Below, piece after piece: positions 44,150 through 56,300 of a stretch of DNA of 64,000 bases. A program made the translations under genes and the position numbers. Position 1 is the first letter of the stretch, and each line of letters begins with the position of its first letter. Source of the stretch: Tricholoma matsutake. Its lineage: Eukaryota > Basidiomycota > Agaricomycetes > Agaricales > Tricholomataceae. Under the pieces are notes generated by a model, which was not told the DNA's origin, did not search any database, and saw only the letters and a program-made list of their open reading frames with translations. The stretch is taken from contig AP026546.1 of the NCBI GenBank assembly GCA_026075535.2, positions 9,548,001 to 9,612,000 on the forward strand. Reading direction: 5' to 3'.

Positions 44150-45433
44150 TGACAGGGATGTTGATGACATTCAGTAGCACCCCAATTTCTCAGTCAAGGA
44201 TGGCATTCGCACATATTACAATAGGGTTGTTCATGGTTGGCATTTTTGGATCATTTTTCACTCATTTTTGAATCATTTTCTATTTCATTTTGATTCCATT
44301 TTTCTCAAGAATGGAACTGAGAATGAATGTAAAATGAATGTAAAATGGAACCCTACCCTTGCTTCTGTAAAAAGGGAACCAAAAGATGATCAATTTCATC
44401 CTTTTGGTACTGTGCCTGGTGAAAAAAATGCATCTTTGCTCCATTTTTCTAAAATTTCCTTCCCAGGGTGTTCATGGTAACCATTTTTCATGTCATTTTC
44501 TATTCCATTTTTCATTCCCTTTTGTTTGTTCCTCTGCCAAATACAAGAAAATGAGCTGAAAATGAGTTTGAAATGAGCTGAAAATGGCCCAAGAATGGCT
44601 ACTGTGAACAATCCTAATGGCATACCCAATATCATGGAAGAAAGCTGGAGCTTCCAACACTTGAGACTCAAAGGAACAGGAACATGTAAGGAACTTAGTA
44701 TATTTTGGGGGGAGGAAACTAAGATACAGTACACAAGTACTCGAGTATAGACTATATACTAATGGAATAACATGTGATAACCAAGTTGCATGTGATAATG
44801 TTGCAATGATGTAAGAGGCACTCTTACATATCATCCAAATTGGAGAGCACCAATTTGCTGAAAAATCTCTCCTCCAACTCTGGGCCATGCAAATGTTGGT
44901 TTCATGGTCAGTGTCTACCAAAAATAGACATGCTTCTTGATAATCAATTATGGCACAGGACATCAGCTACAGCTCTATAACCTCTCATTTACTGGTGCAC
45001 CACCACCCACTGACTGGGCATTTTGGTTCACTGTCACCACAGAGCATGTGTGGGATGGGTTTGCACTTTTGGAGGACTATCAGCACCATTCAAAGACTCT
45101 TGAGGTACCACATACCAGTGCACAAAAGGATCACTTCACTGAGGCACTATGTGCATGGAACCTTTGCTTCCATGTTCATGGTCAGCTGCATCATTACTGC
45201 AACAAACACCTCCATGTATATGGCAATGGCTGAAGGTATGGGTTATTGTAATAGATGGTGTTAACATTGGGTTTCTGTGCTGCACAGTCCATAACTGCAA
45301 GGTCCCACTCAAAAACAATTGGCACCACTTCTGTCCAGAAGATTTGCCCCCAAACCATATTTGTGTGATTGTAGAATGTGACTCTCCCACCATCCCCAAC
45401 AGCCATGCATGTTCTGATCTTGAACATCAATAA
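44150..45433 (+). pseudogene. KDZ transposon fragment with CxC cysteine clusters
   Basis: Before the MITE the frame reads SVKDGIRTYY. After it, IQIGEHQFAEKSLLQLWAMQ, then TTEHVWDGFALLEDYQHH, PHTSAQKDHFTEALCAWN and, in another frame, VIVIDGVNIGFLCCTVHNC, WHHFC, HICVIVECDSP and NSHACSDLEHQ. The last part has the cysteine spacing I recall of the CxC5/CxC6 clusters that accompany KDZ (Kyakuja-Dileera-Zisupton) transposases in mushrooms, where they probably bind DNA or zinc. The KDZ catalytic domain is not in the window. Frame changes and stops (for example near 44940 and 45235) and a MITE insertion show that the fragment is dead. Confidence 0.6.
44222..44616. mobile_element. MITE in the KDZ fragment
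   Basis: Ends TAGGGTTGTTCA on the left and, inverted, TAGGATTGTTCA on the right. A second internal start (agggtgttcatgg at about 44466) suggests two nested or tandem copies. No 8-bp duplication was found. The flanks fit a TA duplication. The interior is rich in atttt/aaaat. Confidence 0.6.
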
Positions 45434-45692
45434 GTCAAGTGTATCCACTGTGAATGAGGACAGCCACACTTCCAGCTCCATGAATGTCTGCAGCATGTGC
45501 ACATTGCACATCCAAATGATCCTGTTGCCAAGAGTTCCTCAAGCTGCTGCTCACACACATACTGCTGCATAAGGGCAGCAGTCATTTGGGATGCATAGTG
45601 GGGGTTCACAAACATGTCAGAGGAATCATTGTTTGGAAGACTGTGATCAGGTGAGGAAGCCAAATCAAGCAAGGGCAAGTGTGAGGGTGATT

Positions 45693-45952
45693 AAGGGGCA
45701 AGATGGCCCAATGGTTAACTCCATCATCTCATTTCAGGGGGACATACCCTTGCACTCTTGGTTCAAACCCTGATCCCTCTGAAGAGTTTAGGGGGTATTG
45801 CTGAAAGACAGTGGAGTCCCACACTACCATTAGTGGTGTGCATAAAAGCATTCTCTTCGGCTGGTGTCCTCCTAGATGCGCATCTTATGCGTAGTCAGAG
45901 TTGACCACAGGCTTTGCGCTCAAACTGGTTACCAAAAAAAAAAACAAAAAAA
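45693..45952 (+). repeat. tRNA-derived SINE, 260 bp
   Basis: Begins with a tRNA-like head (A-box-like tggcccaatgg at about 45704; B-box ggttcaaaccctg at 45760-45772) and ends in an A-rich tail. It is flanked by a 15-bp duplication agtgtgagggtgatt (45678-45692) / agtgtcagggtgatt (45953-45967), one mismatch. These are the hallmarks of a SINE copied by a LINE. No LINE was found in the window. Confidence 0.85.
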
Positions 45953-46835
45953 AGTGTCAGGGTGATTGAGGTGCCAACCCCTTGCTGTTACAAGGATTGG
46001 TTGAAGTCAGGGTCAGTACATGGTTCATTGCATGACAACCACTGGCCACATGACAATGGTGATGGCACACTGTGTGCATACACTCAGCACACATTAGGAA
46101 ACAGCCCCATTACATAATAATATTTTATTACATTGAATTACACTGAATTATGTGAGAACTTTATTTCACATGTATGTGCATGTCAGTAGCAATGATGTAC
46201 AATATATGTGACATCCATAATAAAGGGAGGATGGTCACATGACAGGCCATATTTGGGGTCATGCGACTTTTTTGGCAGACTGGGAATTTCTGCTTTCCAT
46301 GGGAGTTTTTTGGGGGATGGGAATCTCATGGTTGTGTATTATGTCAGCATGCCAGCTCATCACCTGTCAAACTTTCTTCTTGGCTACACACACTCTTTTC
46401 CTAGCTACTATTATATATGCAGCTGCTGTATCTGTATCTGTATCTTTTTCTGGGCTCTTTTCCAGTGGGGGTGGTTCTGCATTCTTGGTGAATCAGTAGT
46501 TCAAGGTGAAGCTCTGTGAAGTCCTACCTCCCTGGCTTCTCTTTTTTCAACAAAAGGAGTGTTTGCCAGTTGCTTTTTGGACCTCTCTCAGGGCACAGTG
46601 TGCAGGGATATTGTATTGGTTGTAGCCTGCTCTTCCTTTGGTCTGGGCTCCTCCTGTGTTTGCTCCTCCTGTTGCTGCTTTTGTCACTGCTCCTATCATT
46701 CCTCCTCCACCTGTATGTAGAATCTAATATTGCTATGCATGATGTTGATAACTAATCTATTGTTTGTAGCCTGCACTTCCATTTGTTTTTGCTCCACCTG
46801 TTCCTGCTCCTCCCATTCCTGCTCCTCCAGTTCCT

Positions 46836-49800
46836 GTGGCTCATGCTCAACCTCCTGCTTTTGCTCCTGCTCCTGCTCCTGCTCCTCCTGCTCCTCCTGT
46901 TCCTGTGATGAATGGTCCTCCTCTCAGGTTTATAGATGCTCCTGCTGTAAGTAATATAGCTGTAATACATTTCAATTTGAGGATTCTAATAACACTTACA
47001 TATTTAGTTTGCTCCACCTCCACCTCTAGATCCTCAGCAAATGATATTTCAACTGCTGCCTCCACCTCCAATGCCATTGCCTCCACCTCCTATGCCCCTG
47101 CCTCCTGCACACTGTCCTTTTGGTCCTGACTGGCCTGTTCATCATATGGGAAGAATGGATGTTCAATGTCCTAATTTCCATGCCTTGCACTGGATGTCTG
47201 AGCATTTGACTGCATCTTCCAATGCAAATCCCAGGTTTGGAATGTGCTGTCTGAGTGGAAAGATTGTCTTGCCCCCTCTCCATCCTGTTCCCCCTGAACT
47301 TCTTCACTTGCTTACTGTTCAAGACTACATTGGCAAATCATTTCATGACCACATTCGCACTTACAACAATGCTCTTCTATCAGTCACAAAGTGGATGAGT
47401 CTGTCAATGTGGGTGAAGAGGCTGTCAATGATGGTGTGGGTCCTTATGTCTTCAAGTTGCATGGAGAGCTCTCTCATAAAGCCAGTTCTCTGCTTCCACC
47501 TGATGGTCAACCTCCTGTATATGCTCAGCTGTACATTTATGATCCAGCTGATACCATCAACTTTTGGATGGCCAATGCTTGGAATACCCAGCTCGATCAC
47601 CACACTTTGGTCACCCTCCAGGACATGCTTTACTGCTGCCATCCAGCAGTTCAGATGTACAGGCAGGCCCATAAGCTCACCAGGAACCTTCCTCCAGACC
47701 AGCAGTGCAAGATTGCTTTGCACTTCAATCAGACCTGTGACCATCGCTGCTACAATCTTCCTGATGCTACCAACAATGAGATTGCAGTTATTCTGCCAGG
47801 AGATGGTGATCAGCCAGAGAGCACACACGATATTGTTCTCTACTGCAGGCATGGCCCCCCACTTCAGCATATCACCAATGTCCATCCACTCTATCCCACA
47901 CTTTACTATGTCCTACTGTTTCCTACTGGCCAGCTCCAATGGCATCCTCAGATTGAATATGCAGCTGTCTATGGCAACAATCAAGATGATGGTGCTAATG
48001 AACCATGGAGACACAGATATGTTTCCAAATCAGATTTCTACTGCTATTGTCTCCATCCTTGACCACCTGCCATTGAGCCTCAGCACATCTTCTTGAGTGG
48101 AAAGCTCTTTCAGGAGTTCATTTGTGATGGGTGGGCAACTTCAGAGCAGGATTGCTTGTGCTTCATCATGATGAATCAGGACACCATTCACGGTGAAGTC
48201 TACATTGGCTTGGCAGACACTGTAGCCGCAAATGTGGATGCAGACACAGAGTCCCTCGGTCAAAGGATCATCCTGCCTTCTTCTTTTGCAGGAAGCACAC
48301 ATCATATGCAGCAGCTTCTTCAGGATGCATTGGCTATCAATTGCCACTTCAAGGGTGGTGATCTCTTTCTGACCAAGACCGCAAACCCTCCTTGGCCAGA
48401 GATCCAGGATGAGCTCAAGCCAGGTCAGACCACAGCTGATCACCCAGACTTGGTTGTTCATGCATTCTATGCAAAGCAGAAGCAGATGATCAAGGACATT
48501 GACACTGGCATTTTTGGCAAGGCCCTCTCTTATGTGTTTGTCATCAAGTTCCAGAAATGTGGTCTGCCTCACATGCACTGCATCATCTTTCTCGATGGGG
48601 AGTCCAAGCTTCGCACACCTGAGCAGATAGACAGTCTTATGTGCTCAGAGTTTCCTGAGGACAATCCTGAGCTGCTCAAGTTGGTCAAGAAGTACATGGT
48701 CCATAATCCCTGTGGTGCAGAGAACCCTACAGCTCCCTGCATGGTCAATGGACAGTGCCCCAAAGGTTTCCCCAAGCCATTCAGGGATCACAAAACCATC
48801 TCTGAGGATGCATATGCTGCCACCAGGTGTTGGGATACTGGACAGACTCATCAGGTTTGGGGAAAGCAGGTCGACAATTGCTGGGTCATCACTTATTCAC
48901 CCTACATCCTCTGGAAGTACTGTTGTCACATCAATGTTGAGTCCATTGCCTCCATTAAAGCTGTCAAGTACATCTACAAATATGTGTACAAGGGCCATGA
49001 TCGCATTACAATGCAGTTTGGGACTTGCAACAATGAAGTCAAGCAGTATCTGGATGCTCGCTATATTTCTGCCTGTGAGAGCATTTGGCGCCAGGCATCT
49101 TTCATTTACCTATGCACTCTGCTTCTCCCAATGTTGTCCGACTTCAGGTCCACCTCCCTGGCCAGCAGTCTATCCAGGAGGTTGTCCAGCATGCCACAGA
49201 GCATGACACTACTCTCACTGGCTATTTCAAAGCCAATCAGCAGTATCCATAGCTTGCACAGGATGTTCTCTATCAGGACTTTCCCTCCAAATTTGTGTGG
49301 GATCATAAAGGCCACAAGTGGAAGCCCAGACAGAGAGGATTCACTATCAGAAGGATGTACTACACTCAGCCTACTGCAGGTGAATGCTTCTACCTCAGGC
49401 TTCTTCTGACAGCAGTCAAGGGTGCAACATCATATGAAGATCTTTGCACTTTTCAGGGCAATGTCACTCCCTCATTCAGAGAGGCATGTCTGGCACAGGG
49501 GCTTTTGGAGAATGACCAAGAGTGGCTGCAGTGTTTGGAGGAGGCAAAGTCAATGGCAACAGGCCATCAGCTTCACCAACTCTTTGTCACTATCCTTTGT
49601 GACTGCACACCCTCTGATCCTGTCCAGCTTTGGAACACATACTGGCCTCACATCTGCGATGACCTGCGGTATCAGCTCCAGCACAACACATCAACCCTAC
49701 TGATGAAGATGTGCAGGATTATGGCCTCTACTTGATCAATCAGCTCCTCTTATCCTCTGGCAAATCTCTGACCAAGGATTGGTTATGCATGCCTCAGATC

Positions 49801-51284
49801 ACTCAGAATTGGGAAGCCAACCTTGGAAACCGGTTGATTGCAGAGCAGCGCAGATATGATGTCATGGAGCAGGCTGAGCTGGCTGCACAGAATATGGATA
49901 CTTTCAATCCAGACCAGAGAGCTGTCTTTGAGGAGATCATGCATGCAGTCAACAACAGAACTGGCCAGACCTTCTTCCTCCATGGTCCTGGTGGCACAGG
50001 GAAGACCTATGTGTACAACACTCTCTGCCATCAGCTTTGTTCTCAGGGCAAGATCATTCTCTGTATAGCATCATCTGGCATTGCTGCACTCTTGCTCAAA
50101 GGTGGCTCCACTTCTCATTCATGCCTCCAGATCCCTCTCATCATCAATGAGTCATCCATCTGCTCTATCTCCAGAGGTTCAATTTGCACAAAGCTGTTGC
50201 AGGAGACTGATTTGATCATTTGGGATGAGGTGCTCATGCAGCATCGTCATCTCCATGAAGCTGTCAACTGCACTCTGAAAGACATTCTCCAATCCAATCA
50301 ACCCTTTGGTGGCATTCCTGTTGTTTTTGGGGGTGACTTTCATCAGATCCTGCCTGTTATTGAGAGGGGTTCACAACCTCAGATTGTTGGTGCTTCCTTG
50401 CAGCGCTCTGTTCTTTGGCAGCATATCAAAGTTCTTCATCTCAAAATCAACATGTGATTGAACACAGATTATCTTCAAGAGCGAGAGTTTGCAAAGTGGC
50501 AGCTGGAGGTCGGAAAGGGTGGTCACACAGATGATGGTGCCAACATTCAGCTTCCTGATCATTTCAAATGTCCTGAAAACACTCTGGCTTCCCTCATTGA
50601 CACCATCTATCCTGGCATCTATGATCATGTTCAGCATCCTGATCAATACTTCTCAGAGAGGATTGTCCTGGCAAGCAAAAATGATAATGTTGACAAGTTG
50701 AACCATTACATTCTTCAGAGGTTCCCTGGAGAGGAGCGAGTTTTCCACAGTGCAGACTATGTTGCAAACAATGAAAATGGAGAACTTCTGTGTCCACCAG
50801 AATACCTGAACTCAATCAACTGCTCAGGTCTACCTTTGGCACACTTGGCACTAAAGGTCAGATGCCCTGTGATGGTTCTTTGGAACCTGAACATTTCTGG
50901 AGGGGTTTGCAATGGTTCTTGAGGCATTTTGACTTGCATTCAGAATAGAGTGTTGGAGGTTCAGTTGATTACTGGAGATCATGCTGGAGAGAAGGTGTTT
51001 ATTCCATGGATGCAACTACAGCCAATTGAAGGACAACTCCCTTTCACACTGTCTCAACTCCAGTTTCCTGTTCGACTATGCTTTCAATGTTGATCAACAA
51101 ATCTCAAGGGCAGTCAGTGCAGCATGTGGGATTAGATTTCAGGAGTCCAGTGTTCACACATGGGCAGTTCTATGTGGCAATATCATGGGTAAGGTCTGTG
51201 CACAACATCAAGGCAATATGGCCAAGTGACAGTGAAAGTGGAAAAACAAAAAATATTGTTTATAATGAAGTACTATTAGATTAA
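46836..51284 (+). pseudogene. Helitron RepHel (rolling-circle initiator and Pif1 helicase), degenerate
   Basis: A Pro/Ala-rich N-terminus leads to a conserved N-terminal region (CPNFHALHWMSEHL). The helitron-like Rep domain carries the HUH motif (GLPHMHCIIFLDG at about 48560) and the tyrosine region (VKYIYKYVYKGHD at about 48965). A Pif1-type helicase follows with Walker A GPGGTGKTYVYN (about 49985), Walker B DLIIWDE (about 50210), VVFGGDFHQILPV and the C-terminal NKSQGQSVQHVGLDF (about 51098). The Rep nicks and re-joins single-stranded ends and the helicase unwinds the donor. Frame changes near 47395, 49110 and 49720 and TGA stops at about 48060, 50455 and 50920 disable it. The order and motifs are otherwise complete. 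Confidence 0.85.
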
Positions 51285-51413
51285 TGTATATAGAAAATGT
51301 ATATATTAACACATACTATTGTTTACTATTAGATTAATGTATATAGAAAATGTACATATTAACACATACTATTGTTTATAATGAAATACTATTAATATAT
51401 ATAAAAACTTAAC

Positions 51414-51430
51414 ATGTGCCGGAGGCACAT
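51414..51430 (+). terminator. Helitron 3' hairpin
   Basis: Stem atgtgcc/ggcacat with loop gga, 11 bases from the 3' end. In Helitrons this acts as the rolling-circle termination signal. Confidence 0.8.
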
Positions 51431-51756
51431 TCCTAAACTTGTAGTATATAAACTTAAATATATGCCTAGGGGACCCCAGTTGTGTTCTCTTAGGTATTCC
51501 ACCTACCATTGTGTTGTAAACCACCTTCCTCAACCAACTAAATTATAAATAAATAACCTCTTGCATCAAACCCATCAATTTCCCCATCATGTGCATGTAT
51601 CCTGCCCCCTTCTTGTAGAGAGAACCTGTATGGACAGTATGGTCTTAGCTAGCAGACAAGTGTGTGTTGCCCTAACAGAAGAACACAACTTCCCATATCA
51701 GTGCACCTTCTCTTTTGCACACACATTGTTAGTAGCAGTCAAAGTAGGGCAATTAT

Positions 51757-53336
51757 TGTATGATTAATAGTGCAATTATTGGACAATTATGAATCAAAAA
51801 TGTCAATAATCCAAGTCACCTTGACCATGATGGTTATCGAGGGCAATTATGAGGTGATTATGGACATGATTATTTTGACAGATCTATGATCTTCTGCATG
51901 ATATAAACAAAAATGTAAGCATGTCAAATAATCTGAAACGTTGCCTGGTTAGGGAACCTCACTCAGTAGTCAGACAGACAGACAGGAATAGGTTATCTTT
52001 GTTGCAGAGAGCAAGGGACATTAATACTGTACAGCAGGAAGAATAATTAACTATACCTTCATGGCAGAGAGTAAGGGATGGGGCAACAAAGGAGAAAACA
52101 GTCTACTACCTATAGTATTCTAAATATAGCTTTCTGCCTTGTACATATTGAGATATGATGGCAGTGATGGGAATTTGATGGGATTTTTGATGGAAATGAT
52201 AGGGGGCACAGATTGATGGAATTGATGCAGAATTGATGGGAATGTGATATCAACACATAGCATTGTTTCACAGTCCGATTCTATATTTAGCAGTTCTTTT
52301 ATGCAGATATTGATGTGTGCATGCATTGGAGTGTTTTTGGTATATACTATGTCACCCAATTGGTCTGAAATCTCCCAGGGAGTCTGAAATTCAATTTCTA
52401 CATTTTATCTGCTTGCTCAATCCCCCCAGAGTTTTATGGGATCTAATTGACTACAATGACTAGTAGTAACAGATGTATGTATGATTCACTAAGGAATACA
52501 AGCTGTGGAAGCAGTTGAGAAACAGTAGCTGGAGTGATCAAACAGTGATACAAATGAAAATGTCTTGTTCACCATGGCAAAAACCACTCCCAAGGCCTGA
52601 AAAAATTTGACAGGACACCTACACTAGACCAAACTATGGTAGCATGCTCTCTTCAAGTCTCTGGGGTGGTATGCCCATGTTTGAGAGCGATGAAGGGACA
52701 CTGTCAATTTTGTCACACTTTGTCACAGTAAAATTGAATGTCTGCTGGCCACCTCAATGGCAAGTGGCTTGAGATGCTGAGGCATGAGAAATCATTGAAT
52801 TGAAGTATATACAATTATGCTGGGCAGACCTTGAATTTTGATGTGTTTTGTCATGCTGTCTCTCCTCGTTAAGTATGCATTGGTTTGGCTCAATTACATA
52901 CTTGCATGAAGTATGAAACCTATAGCTATTCACATTCTGTCTACTTGAAAACTTGTATATCTTCATGCAAATATAATATTTAGTTCTATTCTTGTTCCAA
53001 GTTTCATCTGCATTGCATGCTGGACAAAAACATAAGATAGTTTGGATTCTTGAGACATGTTTGTGATGCTAGCCAATTTTGTCTGCAAGTTTTTCTAGGG
53101 CTTGCAATACTTCTCAAACTTGGCAAAGAACAGGCATTGTGGTCCAAGGTTGCACACAAGTTTGCCTACATGCCCCATGCTGGACACAATATAGAAACTG
53201 GTGACAAGATTATATTGTCCAATACTGTAACTAGGACTGCCCCTATCCCAACAACACATGTGTGGTATTTCAAAAAGCTGCAAAGCCCAAGATATTATAC
53301 TCATCCTCACCTCCCTCCACTCCATCCAGCTCCAAC
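51757..53336. other. Left non-coding part of the Plavaka element
   Basis: Subterminal repeats (gcaattat, gattat; 51757-51870), then AT-rich DNA with runs such as gatgggaatttgatggga (52150-52250). No gene recognised. Confidence 0.5.
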
Positions 53337-56300
53337 TCAACCAAACTCATCTGATTCTTCCTCCTCATCTTCCTTGTCTTCCTCATCTTCTTCATCTTTC
53401 TTGCTTTCCTCCTGCTCATCACTCTCCCCCAATCCTTCTACATTCTCAGTGTCCAGATCCTCATTCATTTGGTCAGCAGTGGAAAGTGGCTGCTCCTTGT
53501 TTCATAAACCAGCAATTCGTTTGAGCATCCCCTTGTGTCCAATCTCCCCCCCTCAGAAATGCATGAACATATCATGATCAACAAACCTAGACCCCAATCA
53601 GATAGAAGATCTCAGTCAAAGAACAAAAATATACATGTTAACATAGAAGTATTGCCAGTCTTGATCCTTGTCCTTCAGTGGGCATGCAATCGAGGGTCCA
53701 AGAAGTCCATCTGTCTTTCCATGGGCAAATGCAGGAATGAGGTGTACACCCTGGATGACCTCTGCAGGATCAATAAAGCTGAATGTGCCACTAGCCTGTG
53801 TGGGATCATCAAGATCGATGAGGTCATCTGGCACAAACCCCACTCGATGTAGACAATGCCCTATTGACCCCATGTTGTAGTCAGCATCTTGGCCAAGCCA
53901 ACGTACCCACAGGAACTCCAATACCTGGACATCAGATGAAACTGCATTTGGGTGATCAGGATGGACCTCTGCATGGTATATCCCAAGCACCCATGCATAC
54001 CAATATGGATGGGGGTCTGAATCATCATGATATTCACCTGAGAGAAGCATAATATCAGGGTGTGTCTGAGGGTTGATTGAATCTTGTGTGCGCTGCATAT
54101 CATAAGTAGTATAATTCACGTGGAGAACCTTGCAGTTGTAAATTTAGTTGTTGACAATTTTGACCATTGCTAGCTCAATATCTGAGCAGATATGGTCATC
54201 ACTGAAAGGCTGGTTGAGTAGATGTCCTAAGAGATGTGATTTGAGGTCAAGAATAAATGAGATCAGCACAGTGCAAGCCAAAGGAGGAGAAATGCATACC
54301 CTGGTCACTGGATCGTCAGAGCACTCATCCATCCATTGCAAACTATTTACAGGATGTCGACGAGACACAGACATGTGGTGGTGTTTTCAGGGGACATTGA
54401 GGGCAATGGCTCACTTGCATCAACTGTTACCACAATCTCCTCCAAGTGTCAGTGTGGTCCTGCTCCCTCACCACTTGTTGTGCCTGTGTATTGCTCTCGA
54501 ATCTTTTGCAAAATTTGCTGCTGCCAGTGGTGTTTGCTTATTTGTTGGGTAAATGTGAACCTTTTATTCATTCATGCATAGAAATGCTTGATGCAGCAGT
54601 GTTCAAGCTCACCCTGCAATCTTTGTTCAATGTTAAAAATGCTCAACAGGTAAAATAACTGACCACTTGAGTTGAATAATTGTCCATCAGTCCATACAAC
54701 CAGATCTTTGCAACATAATTGCCTAGAGCATGAAGTTTGTACATATACATGTTGAAACACCCATGTGCTGAACTCAGTTTGTCAGATGTTGCAGTTCCCT
54801 TTCCCTTTCCCTTTCCCTTTGCACTCGCATTGGCCCTCTGGCATACTTGTGCAGCTTCCTCCCTTGGCAGCTCTTTCATAGCATAACATGAACATATGAC
54901 CTTGACAGACTCCCAAAGTGATGCCCCAAGCACTCATGTTGTTTTTGCCAAGGCCTCAAGTGTAGAACTAGTGTGAAGCCAGAGTTTGGCATAGGTGTGC
55001 CAGGTACACAAGATGAAGAGCATGTTTGTGATCAGGATATTGTGGTGTTGATTTGGAAGTAGGTTCTCGAATACTGGAATTGAACATTAGGATGAAATTA
55101 TCACACAGTTAATTATTAAGATACAATAAAAAACATACCTGCAATAAATCCTCGAAATCTCTTGCAGCCAGTTTCTTCATTGCAGATGCATTGGAACTGA
55201 ACCATTGGATTGAAGTCCCAAACATAGGAATTTGTCAATACCTAAAGCTCCTATCAATGCATGACTCTGAGAAATCTTGATTGTGCTAACTGTGAATTTA
55301 ATTCTTGAATAAGATCGTTGCCCACTACATAGAGAATTTGAATCAGATGTTTGAAAGTGTTTTTCCAGACCTCAAGTTCAAATTCATGAAGCAAGTTGGG
55401 AACAAACATTGAAAAAAAATTGAACCCAAAGCTTTGTAGTCGCTTGGAGAATGCATTCTAGCAAAGAGTTATTTAAGTGAATCTATTAATACATTTCACT
55501 CACATGAGTTGGCACTTCAGATCTCTCTTTAAGAATGTTCTCCACTTGAGTATTTGTGATGCCTGCCCCCTTTTCAAAAGATAACCTTGCATGGTGCATC
55601 AATCCAGGCAATCCACAAAAGTGTGTCAGTCCATTCATGATCCCAATGTTCCTGATCGACAGTTGTTCCAAGCCCACTGACATGGACCTTCTGAATCTCA
55701 CATTGTGGACAGAGACATTGCCCCAAATTTTGGATTGTTGCCAGAAGAACTCTGATGACATTAGATCAATTGAACATAGAACACATCATTAAAAACCCAC
55801 TTTTCTGGATAATCTGCAGAATATGTGAACAACCAAGGATAAAATTGCCATAAGATGCCATCAGGGCACTTGATCACAATCCCATGTTTATAGGCTTCCA
55901 TAAACTCATCATTAAGTATTAATTCCCAGATTGCATGCATTAGTTCCCATTTCAAGTGTGTAAGGGTTGCCTGAGATGCAGTAGTACCAAAGTTTTCCTT
56001 GTAGAAATCCTGAATCGTATTGTGGAGCTATAAAAAGAGTCAGATAGATCAGAAAAATACAAGAGCTGGTCATACTGAGGGAATGTAAGCGAGGTGATGC
56101 CCAGCAAATTGTGATGGCTCTGTGTGCTGGTACTTTGACTGGTTCCCAAGAAAGAGATAAATTGGCCATAGTGATGCTTGCCCAAAATTTGCCAGGTGTG
56201 TTGAATCAGACCATACCATAGTTGCAGCAACAACCTGCTCCAGATCACAGCCCATCTCACTTGGTTGTTGCTGCAGCTTTTTATGCTCCTGTAAGAAAGT

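Larger units (their letters stand above)
46214..51441 (+). mobile_element. Helitron, complete ends, 5.2 kb
   Basis: Inserted exactly between A (46213) and T (51442) of the family-A LTR. The 5' end is TC (TCCATAATAAAGGG). At the 3' end a hairpin (51414-51430, 7-bp stem atgtgcc/ggcacat, 3-base loop) lies 11 bases before the terminus, which reads CTTG. AT target, 5' TC, 3' hairpin and lack of TSD are the Helitron hallmarks. The terminal CTTG departs from the usual CTRR. It encodes a RepHel protein on the plus strand. Confidence 0.9.
46092..51677 (-). mobile_element. LTR family A, copy 5, split by a Helitron
   Basis: 46092-46213 matches the inner part of the inverted LTR (...ttaggaaacagccccatta; gatgtacaatatatgt). 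51442-51677 matches the rest (tagtatataaacttaaat; ttgtgttctcttaggtattcc; cttcttgtagagagaac; ccctaaca). Joined, they make one LTR of about 360 bp. The bases after 51677 (gaagaacacaacttc) equal those after copy 3 (16753), so interior sequence of the element continues to the right. Confidence 0.82.

Noticed and set aside
45693..45780. A functional tRNA gene
   Set aside because: Only the A and B boxes are tRNA-like. The segment continues into a SINE body with an A-rich tail and is flanked by a 15-bp TSD.
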